In this document: positions 17,725-26,768 of the stretch, in pieces
How positions within the stretch are numbered: the first letter of the stretch is position 1
Layout: every line of letters starts with the position of its first letter
Origin: Clostridium scatologenes
GTDB taxonomy: Bacteria; Bacillota; Clostridia; Clostridiales; Clostridiaceae
Assembly: GCF_000968375.1 (NCBI RefSeq)
Contig: NZ_CP009933.1
Span: 3,038,001 to 3,102,000, forward strand
Direction: 5' to 3'
Length of the DNA stretch: 64,000 nt
Notes under the pieces: generated by a model
The model's input: only the letters and a program-made list of their open reading frames with translations
The model's database searches: none
What the model was told of the DNA's origin: nothing
Made by a program: the position numbers and the translations under genes

Positions 17725-19812
17725 TTAAAGTGAATCCTTTTTAACTTCTTCCATAGTATAAGCTTCTATTTCGTCTCCCTCTTTTATGTCATTAAACTTT
17801 TCAACAGAAAGACCACATTCATAACCTGATGCCACTTCTTTAACATCATCCTTGAATCTCTTTAAAGATGCAAGCTCTGATTCAAATATTACTATACCAT
17901 CCCTTATAACTCTAACACTGCTATTTCTAACAATTTTTCCATCTGTTACATAGCATCCTGCAATAGTACCTACATTAGATATTTTATATACCTGTCTTAC
18001 TTCAACTTTTCCAAGTACTACTTCCTTGTAATCTGGCTCAAGCATTCCAATCATAGCTGCTTTTATATCATCTATAGCATTATATATAACTCTATAAGTT
18101 TTTATATCTACAGCTTCTTTTTCTGCTGCTGCTGTTGCATTATTATCAGGTCTTACATTAAATCCTATAATTATAGCATTAGATGCAGATGCAAGAGTAA
18201 CATCAGTTTCAGTTATTGCACCAACTGCTCCATGTATAACCCTAACTTTTATTTCTTCATTAGATAACTTTTGAAGAGATTGTTTTAAAGCTTCTATAGA
18301 TCCTTGAACATCAGCTTTAACTATTATATTTAATTCTTTAACTTTTCCTTCTTGTATCTGATTATATAAATCTTCAAGAGAAACTTTATGTGTTGATTGT
18401 AAATACTCAGCTCTTAATTTTTCTTTTCTCTTATCAGCCATTTCTCTTGCAGTTTTTTCATCTTTTACCTGATGGAATCTATCTCCTGCTGATGGAACTT
18501 CAGATAATCCAAGTATTTCTACTGGTATAGAAGGTCCTGCTGATTTAATTTTTTTACCCTTATCATCAAACATGGCTCTTATTCTTCCATAAGTAGATCC
18601 TACTATTATAGAATCTCCAACATGTATAGTACCATTTTGAACTAACAATGTAGCTACAGCTCCTCTTCCTTTGTCAAGCTTAGATTCTACTACTGTTCCT
18701 TTACCATTTCTACTAGCATTAGCTTTTAGTTCTTGCATTTCAGCTGTTAAAAGCACCATTTCTAGCAATGTATCTATTCCTTCTTTTGTATGTGCAGATA
18801 CAGGTACACATATTACATCTCCGCCCCAATCTTCTGCTACTAATCCATGCTCAGTTAATTCTTGCTTAACTCTATCTGGATTAGCTCCTGGTCTATCCAT
18901 TTTGTTTATAGCAACTACCATAGGAACATTAGCAGCTTTACAATGGTTTATAGCTTCAACCGTTTGAGGCATTATTCCATCATCTGCAGCTACTACAAGT
19001 ATAACTATATCTGTAATTTGAGCACCTCTTGCTCTCATAGAAGTAAAAGCTTCATGTCCAGGTGTATCAAGGAATGTTATTTTTTCTCCATTTATAGTTA
19101 CAGTGTATGCTCCAATATGCTGAGTAATTCCTCCTGCTTCTGTAGATGTAACTTTTGCTTTTCTTATAGCATCTAGTAAAGATGTCTTACCATGATCAAC
19201 ATGACCCATAACTGTTATAATTGGAGGTCGCTTTTGTAAATCACCATCTTCTTCTTCTTCCTCTTCTTGTTCTACAGATTCCTTATCTATATCTTTTTCC
19301 TTTTTAGCTACTAAAACATCAAATTTTTCTGCTAACTTTTCTGCAGTATCAAAATCTATTTCTTGATTTATAGCTGCCATTACACCCATAAAAATAAGCT
19401 GTTTAATAACTTCTGTAGTAGGTTTGCCAATTTTCTCTGCTATTTCCTTTACTGTTATAGTTTCATCTATTTCTATAACTTTTTCAACTTCATTCTCTTC
19501 ATCATTTTCATCAGAGCCTTGTTGGCCTCTATTTTCTTTGTTTTTATTTTTAACTTTAGTTACCTTTATGCTTTTTTTCAGATTTTCCTCAGCTAGATCC
19601 TCATACTTTTCTTCTATGGTATCACTTAGATCTGATGCCTTTTCTTTTTCCTTTTCTGCAAAAAGTTCTTTTATTAATTCTGCATCTTCATCTTCAATAA
19701 CACCCATATGATTTTTAACTTCTATACCAAATTCACTAGAAAGAATACCGATTAATTCTTTACTTGATATTCCTAGTTCCTTTGCTAATTCATAAACTCT
19801 TATTTTTGACAA
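17725..19812 (-). CDS. infB: translation initiation factor IF-2
   Basis: GTPase that brings initiator tRNA to the 30S subunit and promotes subunit joining. The 695-residue protein has an N-terminal helical IF2N domain (MSKIRVYELAKELG), an acidic and lysine-rich linker, a second IF2N-like segment (TVKEIAEKIGKPTTEVIKQL), and the G domain with GHVDHGKT, DTPGHE and NKMD, then the beta-barrel and C-terminal fMet-tRNA domains. I choose TTG 19812, 6-7 bases after GGGGGTG; a GTG at 19821 forms part of that site. The N-terminal linker is short compared with enteric IF-2. Confidence 0.97.
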   Translation of the reverse strand: MSKIRVYELAKELGISSKELIGILSSEFGIEVKNHMGVIEDEDAELIKELFAEKEKEKASDLSDTIEEKYEDLAEENLKKSIKVTKVKNKNKENRGQQGSDENDEENEVEKVIEIDETITVKEIAEKIGKPTTEVIKQLIFMGVMAAINQEIDFDTAEKLAEKFDVLVAKKEKDIDKESVEQEEEEEEDGDLQKRPPIITVMGHVDHGKTSLLDAIRKAKVTSTEAGGITQHIGAYTVTINGEKITFLDTPGHEAFTSMRARGAQITDIVILVVAADDGIMPQTVEAINHCKAANVPMVVAINKMDRPGANPDRVKQELTEHGLVAEDWGGDVICVPVSAHTKEGIDTLLEMVLLTAEMQELKANASRNGKGTVVESKLDKGRGAVATLLVQNGTIHVGDSIIVGSTYGRIRAMFDDKGKKIKSAGPSIPVEILGLSEVPSAGDRFHQVKDEKTAREMADKRKEKLRAEYLQSTHKVSLEDLYNQIQEGKVKELNIIVKADVQGSIEALKQSLQKLSNEEIKVRVIHGAVGAITETDVTLASASNAIIIGFNVRPDNNATAAAEKEAVDIKTYRVIYNAIDDIKAAMIGMLEPDYKEVVLGKVEVRQVYKISNVGTIAGCYVTDGKIVRNSSVRVIRDGIVIFESELASLKRFKDDVKEVASGYECGLSVEKFNDIKEGDEIEAYTMEEVKKDSL

Positions 19813-19829
19813 AGTATTCACCCCCGAAA

Positions 19830-20144
19830 CTAAATTTTTTCACATTCTTTCCATAAGATAAGTAACCTTTCACTCATTTTTTTATCAGATACACCCAGAA
19901 TTTTTATTTGTTCCATACCTAAAACTTTTCCTAAATCTTCTTTATTATATCCCTGTAAAACAGGAACTTTACATTTTTCACTATAATTTAGAAACTTATT
20001 CACTGTATTTTGCGATGCATCTTCTGATATTATAATTAGATATGCTTTTCTTCTCTTTAAAGCATCTTCACATTTATTATATCCTTCTAATACTTTTCCT
20101 GCACGTTTTGTTAATCCTAGAAATTGAAAAAACTTATTTTCCAT
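19830..20144 (-). CDS. L7Ae-family RNA-binding protein YlxQ
   Basis: A 104-residue protein of the L7Ae/L30e/S12e family (often named YlxQ), with the N-terminal FFQFLGLTKRAGKVLEGYN and the AYLIIISEDASQNTVNKF core. Family members bind kink-turn RNAs; B. subtilis YbxF and YlxQ belong here. It overlaps rnpM by 11 bases and stands directly before infB, its usual place between nusA and infB. Physiological target unknown. Confidence 0.88.
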   Translation of the reverse strand: MENKFFQFLGLTKRAGKVLEGYNKCEDALKRRKAYLIIISEDASQNTVNKFLNYSEKCKVPVLQGYNKEDLGKVLGMEQIKILGVSDKKMSERLLILWKECEKI

Positions 20145-20403
20145 TTTCTATCTCTTCCTTTAATCTATTGTAAATTTCTTCACTTATCTTAGTTTCAAGA
20201 TTTTTTTCAAGCTTCTTACTTTTAAAAGCCTTCTCTAAACATTCGATGCTTTTACAAATATAAGCTCCTCTTCCATTCTTCTTACCTGTTAAATCTACAG
20301 TCACTTCATCTTCTTTACTTTTTACCACTCTTATAAGCTCTTTTTTAGGTTTCATCTCCATACATCCTGTGCACATTCTCTGTGGTATTTTCTTCACCTT
20401 CAT
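20134..20403 (-). CDS. rnpM: YlxR / RNase P modulator RnpM
   Basis: An 89-residue DUF448 protein with the signature RMCTGCMEMKPKKELIRVV (residues 9-27) and GRGAYICKSIECLEKAFKSK. Known relatives bind RNA, and the B. subtilis protein binds the RNase P RNA and modulates its activity, hence the name RnpM. ATG 20403 follows GAGGTGG. The gene lies between nusA and the L7Ae-like gene, its conserved position in Firmicutes. Confidence 0.9.
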   Translation of the reverse strand: MKVKKIPQRMCTGCMEMKPKKELIRVVKSKEDEVTVDLTGKKNGRGAYICKSIECLEKAFKSKKLEKNLETKISEEIYNRLKEEIENGK

Positions 20404-20426
20404 ATTATAACCACCTCACCTAAAAT

Positions 20427-21533
20427 TTAGATACCTTCTTCATCAGAAATATCTTCTGCTTCAGAAATAGTTTCTACTTCAGTAACAATTTCCACTTGAG
20501 ACTTGCTTTTTATATCTATCTTCCATCCTGTAAGTTTTGCTGCTAATCTTACATTTTGGCCTTCTTTTCCTATTGCTAGCGATAATTGATTATCATCAAC
20601 TACAATTTGAGCAAACTTATTTTCTTCATCTAAAGTAACATCTATTACTTTTGCAGGACTTAAAGCATTAGCTATATACTCTTCTGGTAATTTACTCCAC
20701 TTGATAATATCTATTTTTTCATTTTTAAGTTCATTTACTATATTTTGAACCCTTATTCCCTTTGGCCCAACACAAGCTCCCATTGGATCTACATTTTCAT
20801 CATTTGAATTTACAGCTATTTTAGTTCTAGATCCTGCTTCTCTTGCAATAGATTTTATTTCAACTGTACCATCAAATATTTCAGGAACTTCAAGTTCAAA
20901 TAATCTTTTCACAAGACCTGGATGTGTTCTTGATATTACTATTTGAGCACCTTTTGTAGTATTTTTAACTTCTACAATGTATAATTTTATTTTATCATTA
21001 AAATTATATTTTTCTCCAGGCATTTGTTCGTTTGGCCCAAGAACAGCTTCTGTCTTACCAAGATCTACAAGTACATTGTTTTTATCTTTTCTTATTACTG
21101 ATCCTGTTATTATGTCATCTTCTTTTTCTATAAAATCATTATATACAATTCTTCTTTCTTCTTCTTTTATTCTTTGTATAACAACTTGCTTAGCGGCTTG
21201 AGCAGCTACTCTTCCAAATTTTTTAGGTGTAACTTCTATACTAACTACATCTTCTATATCGTAATTTGGATCTATACTTTTAGCTTCTTCTAAAGAAATT
21301 TCATTTATTTCATCAGCCACTTCATCAACTACAGTTTTCTGAGAATAAACATGAATTTCTCCATTTTCCCTATTCATTGTAACCTTAACATTTTGATTGT
21401 TTCCGCCTTGATTTACATAATTTTTTTTGTATGCAGCAACTAATGCATCCTCTATAGTCATAAATAATAAATCTTCACTAATTCCTTTTTCTTTCACTAT
21501 TTCTTTTAAGGCTTCAATAAATTCCTGATTCAT
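20427..21533 (-). CDS. nusA: transcription termination/antitermination factor NusA
   Basis: Binds RNA polymerase, promotes pausing and hairpin-dependent termination, and takes part in antitermination. The 368-residue protein contains the N-terminal polymerase-binding domain (1-125), an S1 domain (about 135-200, EDDIITGSVIRKDKNNVLVDLGKTEAVL) and two KH domains with AREAGSRTKIAV, GACVGPKGIRVQ and IGKEGQNVRLAAKLTG. It lacks the C-terminal acidic repeats of proteobacterial NusA, as normal for Firmicutes. It lies 17 bases after rimP, whose leader has two terminator-like hairpins, so feedback by NusA is plausible. Confidence 0.98.
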   Translation of the reverse strand: MNQEFIEALKEIVKEKGISEDLLFMTIEDALVAAYKKNYVNQGGNNQNVKVTMNRENGEIHVYSQKTVVDEVADEINEISLEEAKSIDPNYDIEDVVSIEVTPKKFGRVAAQAAKQVVIQRIKEEERRIVYNDFIEKEDDIITGSVIRKDKNNVLVDLGKTEAVLGPNEQMPGEKYNFNDKIKLYIVEVKNTTKGAQIVISRTHPGLVKRLFELEVPEIFDGTVEIKSIAREAGSRTKIAVNSNDENVDPMGACVGPKGIRVQNIVNELKNEKIDIIKWSKLPEEYIANALSPAKVIDVTLDEENKFAQIVVDDNQLSLAIGKEGQNVRLAAKLTGWKIDIKSKSQVEIVTEVETISEAEDISDEEGI

Positions 21534-21550
21534 TTTTCAATTTAACCTCC

Positions 21551-22015
21551 TTAAAATTCACCTTTTAAATTAACTCTTGAAATTTTTTCCCTAGGAATAG
21601 ATACTTCTTCATCTTCAACCTTTATATTTACCTCTTCATTATTAAAGTTTACTAATTGTCCTTCATATTTTTTCTTTCCATTTAATAATCCAGATATATT
21701 GACTACTACATCATTTCCAATATATTTTTGTAAATGTTCATCTGTATGTAGAATTCTCTCTATTCCTGGTGAAGAAACTTCTAAATAATACCCATCTTTA
21801 ATAGGATCTTTTACATCTAACATATCACTAACTGCCCTACTTACTTTTTCGCAGTCCTGTAATGATATTGCTTCATCTTCTTTATCTATATATATTCTTA
21901 GATAGTTATCTTTTCCTTCTCTTACTAATTCTAAATAATATAAATCATAATTTAGTTCAGTTACTATTGGCTTTACTAAATTTGTAAGTTCATCTATTAA
22001 AACTTTTTTATTCAT
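21551..22015 (-). CDS. rimP: ribosome maturation factor RimP
   Basis: Needed for maturation of the 30S subunit. The 154-residue protein has the YlxS/DUF150 pattern: LGLELVREGKDNYLRIYIDKE-like N-terminal domain, the conserved CEKVSRAVSDMLDVKDPI and YYLEVSSPGIERIL segments, and a C-terminal SH3-like domain. The start is ATG 22015, 7 bases after AGGAGG; a GTG one codon earlier is possible. First gene of the nusA-infB operon. Confidence 0.95.
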   Translation of the reverse strand: MNKKVLIDELTNLVKPIVTELNYDLYYLELVREGKDNYLRIYIDKEDEAISLQDCEKVSRAVSDMLDVKDPIKDGYYLEVSSPGIERILHTDEHLQKYIGNDVVVNISGLLNGKKKYEGQLVNFNNEEVNIKVEDEEVSIPREKISRVNLKGEF

Positions 22016-22080
22016 CACAATCCCTCCTTATCTGTATCTTCTGCAATTTTTCATAAAAAATGATTTTTTTGCTCTAATTT

Positions 22081-22106
22081 AAAAACGCAACTAACGCTGC
22101 GTTTTT
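22081..22106 (-). terminator. second terminator-like hairpin in the rimP leader
   Basis: AAAAACGCA and TGCGTTTTT form a 9-bp stem with an 8-base loop; the minus-strand tail is TTTTTAAATT. It lies inside the rimP leader, downstream of the promoter at 22178-22206, so it is probably an attenuator and not only an end of the ispG transcript. Confidence 0.65.
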
Positions 22107-22117
22107 TACAAATAGAA

Positions 22118-22141
22118 AGAGCGGGCTTGTAAACCCACTCT
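22118..22141 (-). promoter_or_regulatory. first hairpin of the rimP leader, candidate attenuator
   Basis: Minus-strand AGAGTGGG pairs with CCCGCTCT over 8 bp (one U-G) around TTTACAAG, followed by TTCTATTTG. The 5' arm shares three bases with an alternative stem (TCTACA at 22165-22160 with TGTAGA at 22144-22139), so the two folds exclude each other. Confidence 0.6.
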
Positions 22142-22177
22142 ACAATTTCAATAAACTTCTGTAGATTCCCCAAATTC

Positions 22178-22206
22178 ATTTTAACACACTGTTTTCGTTA
22201 TTTCAA
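22178..22206 (-). promoter_or_regulatory. sigma-A-type promoter of the rimP-nusA-infB operon
   Basis: Minus-strand TTGAAA (22201-22206), 17 bases, TAAAAT (22178-22183), shortly after the ispG stop. It gives a leader of about 155 bases before the rimP ATG. Confidence 0.75.
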
Positions 22207-22234
22207 GAAAAAGTTAACAACTGGTATAAGCCCT

Positions 22235-23284
22235 CTACATACTTTCAATTTCTTTTAAGAGTTCATTTACTAAATCTTTCTCATTTACTTTTTTAATAAT
22301 TTCACCTTTTTTAAATATAAGACCATCACCATTACCACCTGCTATACCTATATCCGCTTCTCTAGCTTCTCCTGGTCCATTAACCACACAACCCATTACA
22401 GCTACTTTGATATTTTTGTTACAACTGCCTAATCTTTGTTCAACTTCTTCCGCTATTTTTATTAAATCTATTCTAGTTCTTCCACATGTAGGACAAGAAA
22501 TAAACTCTATTCCTTCATTTATATAACCTAAAGATCTTAATATTTCTCTTCCAACTCTAACTTCTTCAACTGGATTTCCTGTTAAAGATACTCTTATGGT
22601 ATCTCCTATACCTTCTGACAAAAGAGTTCCTATTCCAACGCTAGATTTAATTGTTCCTCTCCAAATAGTTCCTGCTTCAGTAACTCCAAGATGCAGTGGA
22701 TAATGTACTTTTCTTGATATCATCCTATAGCTTTCTATCATTTGAATTACATTTGAAGATTTTATAGATATAGCAATATCATCAAAATTTACGCTTTCCA
22801 AAATGTTAACATGTTCTAAAGCACTTTCTACTAAAGCTTCTGCACAAACCTTACCATATTTATTTAATATGTCTTTTTGAAGAGAACCTGAATTTACTCC
22901 TATTCTTATAGGTATATTTTTTTCCTTAGCTGCTTTAGCTACTTCCCTTACTCTATCTATACTTCCAATATTTCCAGGATTTATTCTAAGTGCTGATACT
23001 CCATTTTCTATAGATTTCAACGCTAATTTATAATCAAAATGTATATCTGATACTAAAGGGATATTTATATTTTTAACTATTTTCTTTATGGCCTCACCAG
23101 CTTCTACATCTGGCACAGCACATCTTATTATATCACACCCAGCTTCTTGAAGTTCTTTTATTTGTTTTACTGTTTGCTCTACATTCCTAGTATCTGTATT
23201 AGTCATAGACTGAACTGCAATTTTAGAATCTCCACCAATGAAGATATTTCCAACTTTAATTCTCTTAGTTTTTACTCTATCCAT
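22235..23284 (-). CDS. ispG: 4-hydroxy-3-methylbut-2-en-1-yl diphosphate synthase (flavodoxin)
   Basis: [4Fe-4S] enzyme converting MEcPP to HMBPP in the MEP isoprenoid route. The 349-residue protein begins MDRVKTKRIKVGNIFIGGDS, has the TIM-barrel stretch VQSMTNTDTRNV and the C-terminal cluster cysteines in ISCPTCGRTRIDL and VMGCVVNGPGEAREADIG. ATG 23284 is chosen, 8 bases after AGGAG; an upstream in-frame reading of 19 hydrophobic residues runs through the rseP terminator and is rejected. With dxr and rseP it forms the conserved dxr-rseP-ispG group. Confidence 0.97.
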   Translation of the reverse strand: MDRVKTKRIKVGNIFIGGDSKIAVQSMTNTDTRNVEQTVKQIKELQEAGCDIIRCAVPDVEAGEAIKKIVKNINIPLVSDIHFDYKLALKSIENGVSALRINPGNIGSIDRVREVAKAAKEKNIPIRIGVNSGSLQKDILNKYGKVCAEALVESALEHVNILESVNFDDIAISIKSSNVIQMIESYRMISRKVHYPLHLGVTEAGTIWRGTIKSSVGIGTLLSEGIGDTIRVSLTGNPVEEVRVGREILRSLGYINEGIEFISCPTCGRTRIDLIKIAEEVEQRLGSCNKNIKVAVMGCVVNGPGEAREADIGIAGGNGDGLIFKKGEIIKKVNEKDLVNELLKEIESM

Positions 23285-23324
23285 ACGTTCATCTCCTACA
23301 AAAATTATAATGTAAAAACTTAAA

Positions 23325-23355
23325 ATTGAGAATGAAGACACTCTCCATTCCCAAT
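23325..23355 (-). terminator. hairpin between rseP and ispG
   Basis: ATTGAGAATG and CATTCCCAAT pair fully on the minus strand (one G-U) around an 11-base loop, followed by TTTTAAGTTTTT. Probable terminator or attenuator upstream of ispG. Confidence 0.6.
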
Positions 23356-23396
23356 ATAAAATTCTAATTTAAAGTACGTGTATATGTTAATTTGCG

Positions 23397-24407
23397 CTAA
23401 AACTTAATAGGATAAAGTATATCTTTTATAGTAACTAAAACCATTAACCCCATAAGTAATGCAAAGCCTACATAATTTATAACTCCAACTTTATTTTGAT
23501 CTACTTTTTTCCCCGTAATCAACTCAAATAAGAATAAGAATATATATCCACCATCCAATGCTGGAATTGGTAAAAGATTAAATATTCCAAGCTGCACTGT
23601 TATATAGGCGCCAAAAGCAGCAAGAGTTAAAATTCCAGCTTTAGCAGCTGCTCCTGAAAGTTTTATTATAGTTACTGGTCCACCAAAATCATCTTTACTT
23701 ACTTTTCCCTTAAAAGCCGATTTAATGAAAGAAAAAGTTTGTTTTATTAAAGAATTAGTTTCAATAAATCCATAAGAAATAGACTGACCTATAGTTGGTT
23801 TTTCAACTGCTGTAGGATAAACTCCAACCATAAATCTATTTTCCTTTGGATCTTTTACTGGTGTAACTTTTACACTTTTTGTTTCCCCATTACGTATATA
23901 ACTTATATCCATAGGTTTTCCCGCTGAAGTGTATACTCCTGTTACAAAATCTTCCCACGTTAAAATTTTTGATCCATTAACTTTAACTATTTTATCTCCA
24001 GATTTTATTCCCATAACAGCTGCTGGTTGGTTTGGAACTACTTTATCAACTATTGGAGATAAATAACCTTTTCCTGCAGCTATAATAGCAAAAAGTACTA
24101 TACCTAATATAAAATTCATTACTGGTCCTGCTAAAACAACGCTAAGCTTACGAAGTGGACTTTTATTATTAAATGCTCTAGGATCTGTAGATTCACCTTC
24201 ATCTCCAAGCATTTTTACATATCCACCTATAGGAAGTATTCTAATCGAATACAATGTTTCTTTTCCATTTACTTTGAATATCTGTGGTCCCATGCCTATA
24301 GCAAATTCTTCCACCTTAATACCATTTAATTTGGCCAATGTAAAATGACCAAGCTCATGGATTAAAATCAAAATGCCAAAAGTTATAATGGCAGCTATAA
24401 TATACAA
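23397..24407 (-). CDS. rseP: site-2 zinc metalloprotease RseP/RasP
   Basis: Membrane protease cutting transmembrane segments of anti-sigma factors and leftover signal peptides. The 336-residue protein has HELGH (residues 17-21) in the first membrane helix, a PDZ domain around 115-190 (GIKSGDKIVKVNG), and the C-terminal LNLLPIPALDGG motif with the third zinc ligand. TTG 24407 is taken as start, 6 bases after AGGAGG; the GTG at 24413 is too near. It lies 45 bases after dxr. Confidence 0.93.
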   Translation of the reverse strand: MYIIAAIITFGILILIHELGHFTLAKLNGIKVEEFAIGMGPQIFKVNGKETLYSIRILPIGGYVKMLGDEGESTDPRAFNNKSPLRKLSVVLAGPVMNFILGIVLFAIIAAGKGYLSPIVDKVVPNQPAAVMGIKSGDKIVKVNGSKILTWEDFVTGVYTSAGKPMDISYIRNGETKSVKVTPVKDPKENRFMVGVYPTAVEKPTIGQSISYGFIETNSLIKQTFSFIKSAFKGKVSKDDFGGPVTIIKLSGAAAKAGILTLAAFGAYITVQLGIFNLLPIPALDGGYIFLFLFELITGKKVDQNKVGVINYVGFALLMGLMVLVTIKDILYPIKF

Positions 24408-24452
24408 ACACACTCCTCCTTTTATAGATTACAATTATCTATAAATTATTTT

Positions 24453-25613
24453 TTATTTAATATACCCCTTACTACTAACATATTCTTTTACTTTAGAATC
24501 TATTTCTAGTATATCTTCCAAAACATAGTTTTCTTTTGATTCAAATTTATTCATACATTCTTCTAATACATTTCCTATATCCAAAAATCCAATTTTCTTA
24601 TTTAAAAAAAGTTCTACTGCAGCTTCATTAGCAGCATTTAATATAGCTGACATTGTTCCACCTGCACTGCCTGCTTCGTATGCAAGTTTTAAAGGCTTAA
24701 AAGTATCTATATCAGGCTTTTCAAAGCTTAAACTCTTTAAATCATAAAAATTCAACTTTTTTATTACACATTGTTGACGTTTAGGATAATTTAAAGCATA
24801 TTGTATTGGTAACTTCATATCTGCATTAGCTAATTGTGCTATAACACTTCCATCTACATACTCAACCATAGAATGTATTATACTTTCAGGATGAACTATA
24901 ACTTGAATATTATCATAATTCACACCAAAAAGCCAATGAGCCTCTATAACCTCTAACCCTTTATTCATAAGAGTAGCTGAATCAATAGATATTTTTCTTC
25001 CCATTTTCCATCTTGGATGTTTTAGTGCATTATCTACTGTAACATTTAAAAGCTCTTCTTTTCTTTTTCCTTTAAATGGTCCTCCTGATGCAGTAAGTAA
25101 TATTTTACTTACTGATGATTTATCATTGCCTTGCAAACATTGGAAAATAGCTCCATGTTCAGAATCTACAGGTAATATCCTAACTTTATGTTTTTTTGCT
25201 TCAGACATAACTAATTTTCCTGCTGCTACCAAAGTTTCTTTATTAGCTAAAGCTATATCTTTTCCAGCTTCAATAGCTTTTAGTGTTGGAGTTAATCCAA
25301 TCATTCCAACTACAGATGTAACTACCATGTCCACTTCTGGTAATGTACTTATTGCACTTAGTCCTTCTATTCCAATCAATATTTCCGTATTTATTCTTTT
25401 ATCACTACAATATTTTCTAACTTCATTAAAAGCATTTCTATCCATCAGTACCGCATAAAGTGGTTTGAATTCTTCAATAATATCTATTATTTTATTTGAG
25501 TTAGTATTAGCTGAAACAGCTATTAATTTAAACTCTTCACTTTGTTGTCTTATAACCTGCATAGTTTGTGTTCCTATAGATCCTGTTGCTCCAAGTACAG
25601 CTATATTTTTCAT
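24453..25613 (-). CDS. dxr: 1-deoxy-D-xylulose 5-phosphate reductoisomerase
   Basis: Second enzyme of the MEP isoprenoid pathway, making 2-C-methyl-D-erythritol 4-phosphate with NADPH. The 386-residue protein has the NADPH-binding start KNIAVLGATGSIGTQT, the metal-binding PVDSEHGAIFQCL segment (around residue 150), KILLTASGGPF, and HPRWKMGRKISIDSATLMNKGLE split into the catalytic loop. GGGAG precedes the ATG. It is followed by rseP and ispG on the same strand. Together with uppS and cdsA upstream this builds undecaprenyl carrier and phospholipid precursors. Confidence 0.98.
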   Translation of the reverse strand: MKNIAVLGATGSIGTQTMQVIRQQSEEFKLIAVSANTNSNKIIDIIEEFKPLYAVLMDRNAFNEVRKYCSDKRINTEILIGIEGLSAISTLPEVDMVVTSVVGMIGLTPTLKAIEAGKDIALANKETLVAAGKLVMSEAKKHKVRILPVDSEHGAIFQCLQGNDKSSVSKILLTASGGPFKGKRKEELLNVTVDNALKHPRWKMGRKISIDSATLMNKGLEVIEAHWLFGVNYDNIQVIVHPESIIHSMVEYVDGSVIAQLANADMKLPIQYALNYPKRQQCVIKKLNFYDLKSLSFEKPDIDTFKPLKLAYEAGSAGGTMSAILNAANEAAVELFLNKKIGFLDIGNVLEECMNKFESKENYVLEDILEIDSKVKEYVSSKGYIK

Positions 25614-25803
25614 GCAATCATCTCCCTACATATGTCAAACTTCAATTAAAATAAGTACTGTCAAGTAATGTTTTTTCAAATTTATCTAACATCACCTAAA
25701 TTAATTTCAATTAGTAACATGATTAACTATATCATATTTATATCTCAAAATAAAGTAATCATAAATATTGTCTACAAAATTTTAAAATATAATCCATACA
25801 AAA

Positions 25804-25858
25804 AGCATACTACAGTGGAATTTTAAATATTCTATAAAAATTCACATTGTAGTACGCT
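25804..25858 (-). terminator. long hairpin terminator after cdsA
   Basis: Arms of about 21 bases (25804-25824, starting AGCATACTACAG, and 25837-25858, ending GTAGTACGCT) form an imperfect long stem; the minus-strand tail is TTTTTG. It lies 36 bases after cdsA and isolates it from dxr. The 25614-25894 gap otherwise shows no gene. Confidence 0.65.
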
Positions 25859-25894
25859 ACTATTTACTAATTTATATATAAAATTTTATTTTTA

Positions 25895-26692
25895 TTACAT
25901 TGCTATTGCAAATGTTAGGTAATAATATACAACAACAGATGAGAATAATATGCTATCAAATCTATCTAGTATTCCACCATGTCCAGGAATCAAATTACTA
26001 TAGTCTTTTACTCCCACATATCTTTTTATTGATGATGCAGTAAGATCTCCAAGTTGACAAATGCTACCACAAAGTGCACCAATAATAAAGAAATTATACA
26101 CAGGTATATTAATTCCTTTTAAATTAAGTACTAATCCAAATGCGCCACAACATATAGTACTTCCCAAAACTCCGCCTAATGAACCTTCTACAGTCTTCTT
26201 AGGACTTACTTTTGGACACAATTTTGTTTTACCAAAAGCCTTACCTGTGTAATAAGCAAAAGTATCACAAAGCCAAGAAGCAAGGAATATAAGCCACACC
26301 AAATATTTTCCATACGGCTTATTGTCTACTAATACAATAAAACTAAAAAACACAGCTATATACAAGAAAGCAAATATAGTTATAGACACATCTATAAAAT
26401 TATATTTTAAATTCAACACAGGTATACACATTAAAATAAACACAGTTATTATAATAGTAAAAAATGTAAACTTCAAATTAATCTCTACATTTAAACTCAA
26501 ATAATAAAGTATACATAATAGATATCCTATTAAACTTATAGCATTAATGTTTTTTTCTTCAACTACTTTATAAAATTCATACATTCCCAATAAAGATAAA
26601 AGCATAACTGCAAACTTTAAATATATTCCTCCTAAAAATAGAAATATAAGAAAAGGTGCCAATATAACTGCTCCAATATATCTATTATTCAC
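25895..26692 (-). CDS. cdsA: phosphatidate cytidylyltransferase
   Basis: Membrane enzyme making CDP-diacylglycerol, the substrate of PgsA. The 265-residue protein is almost entirely hydrophobic (about seven or eight membrane segments) and has the family C-terminal signature S-x-IKRYVGVKDYSNLIPGHGGILDRFDS with its GHGGxxDRxDS core near residues 235-248, plus the CDTFAYYTGKAFGKTKLCPKVSPKKTVEG segment. Start is GTG, 8 bases after AGGAG. It follows uppS by 76 bases. Confidence 0.96.
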   Translation of the reverse strand: MNNRYIGAVILAPFLIFLFLGGIYLKFAVMLLSLLGMYEFYKVVEEKNINAISLIGYLLCILYYLSLNVEINLKFTFFTIIITVFILMCIPVLNLKYNFIDVSITIFAFLYIAVFFSFIVLVDNKPYGKYLVWLIFLASWLCDTFAYYTGKAFGKTKLCPKVSPKKTVEGSLGGVLGSTICCGAFGLVLNLKGINIPVYNFFIIGALCGSICQLGDLTASSIKRYVGVKDYSNLIPGHGGILDRFDSILFSSVVVYYYLTFAIAM

Positions 26693-26768
26693 GCCATCAT
26701 CTCCTAAGCTATAGGTTTTTTTATCCTACGACTATCAATTTAAATAAGATTTAGATAAATTCCAAATT

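Noticed and set aside
23285..23341. A 19-residue N-terminal extension of ispG
   Set aside because: It runs through the rseP terminator hairpin, lacks a ribosome site, and the ATG at 23284 has a good one.
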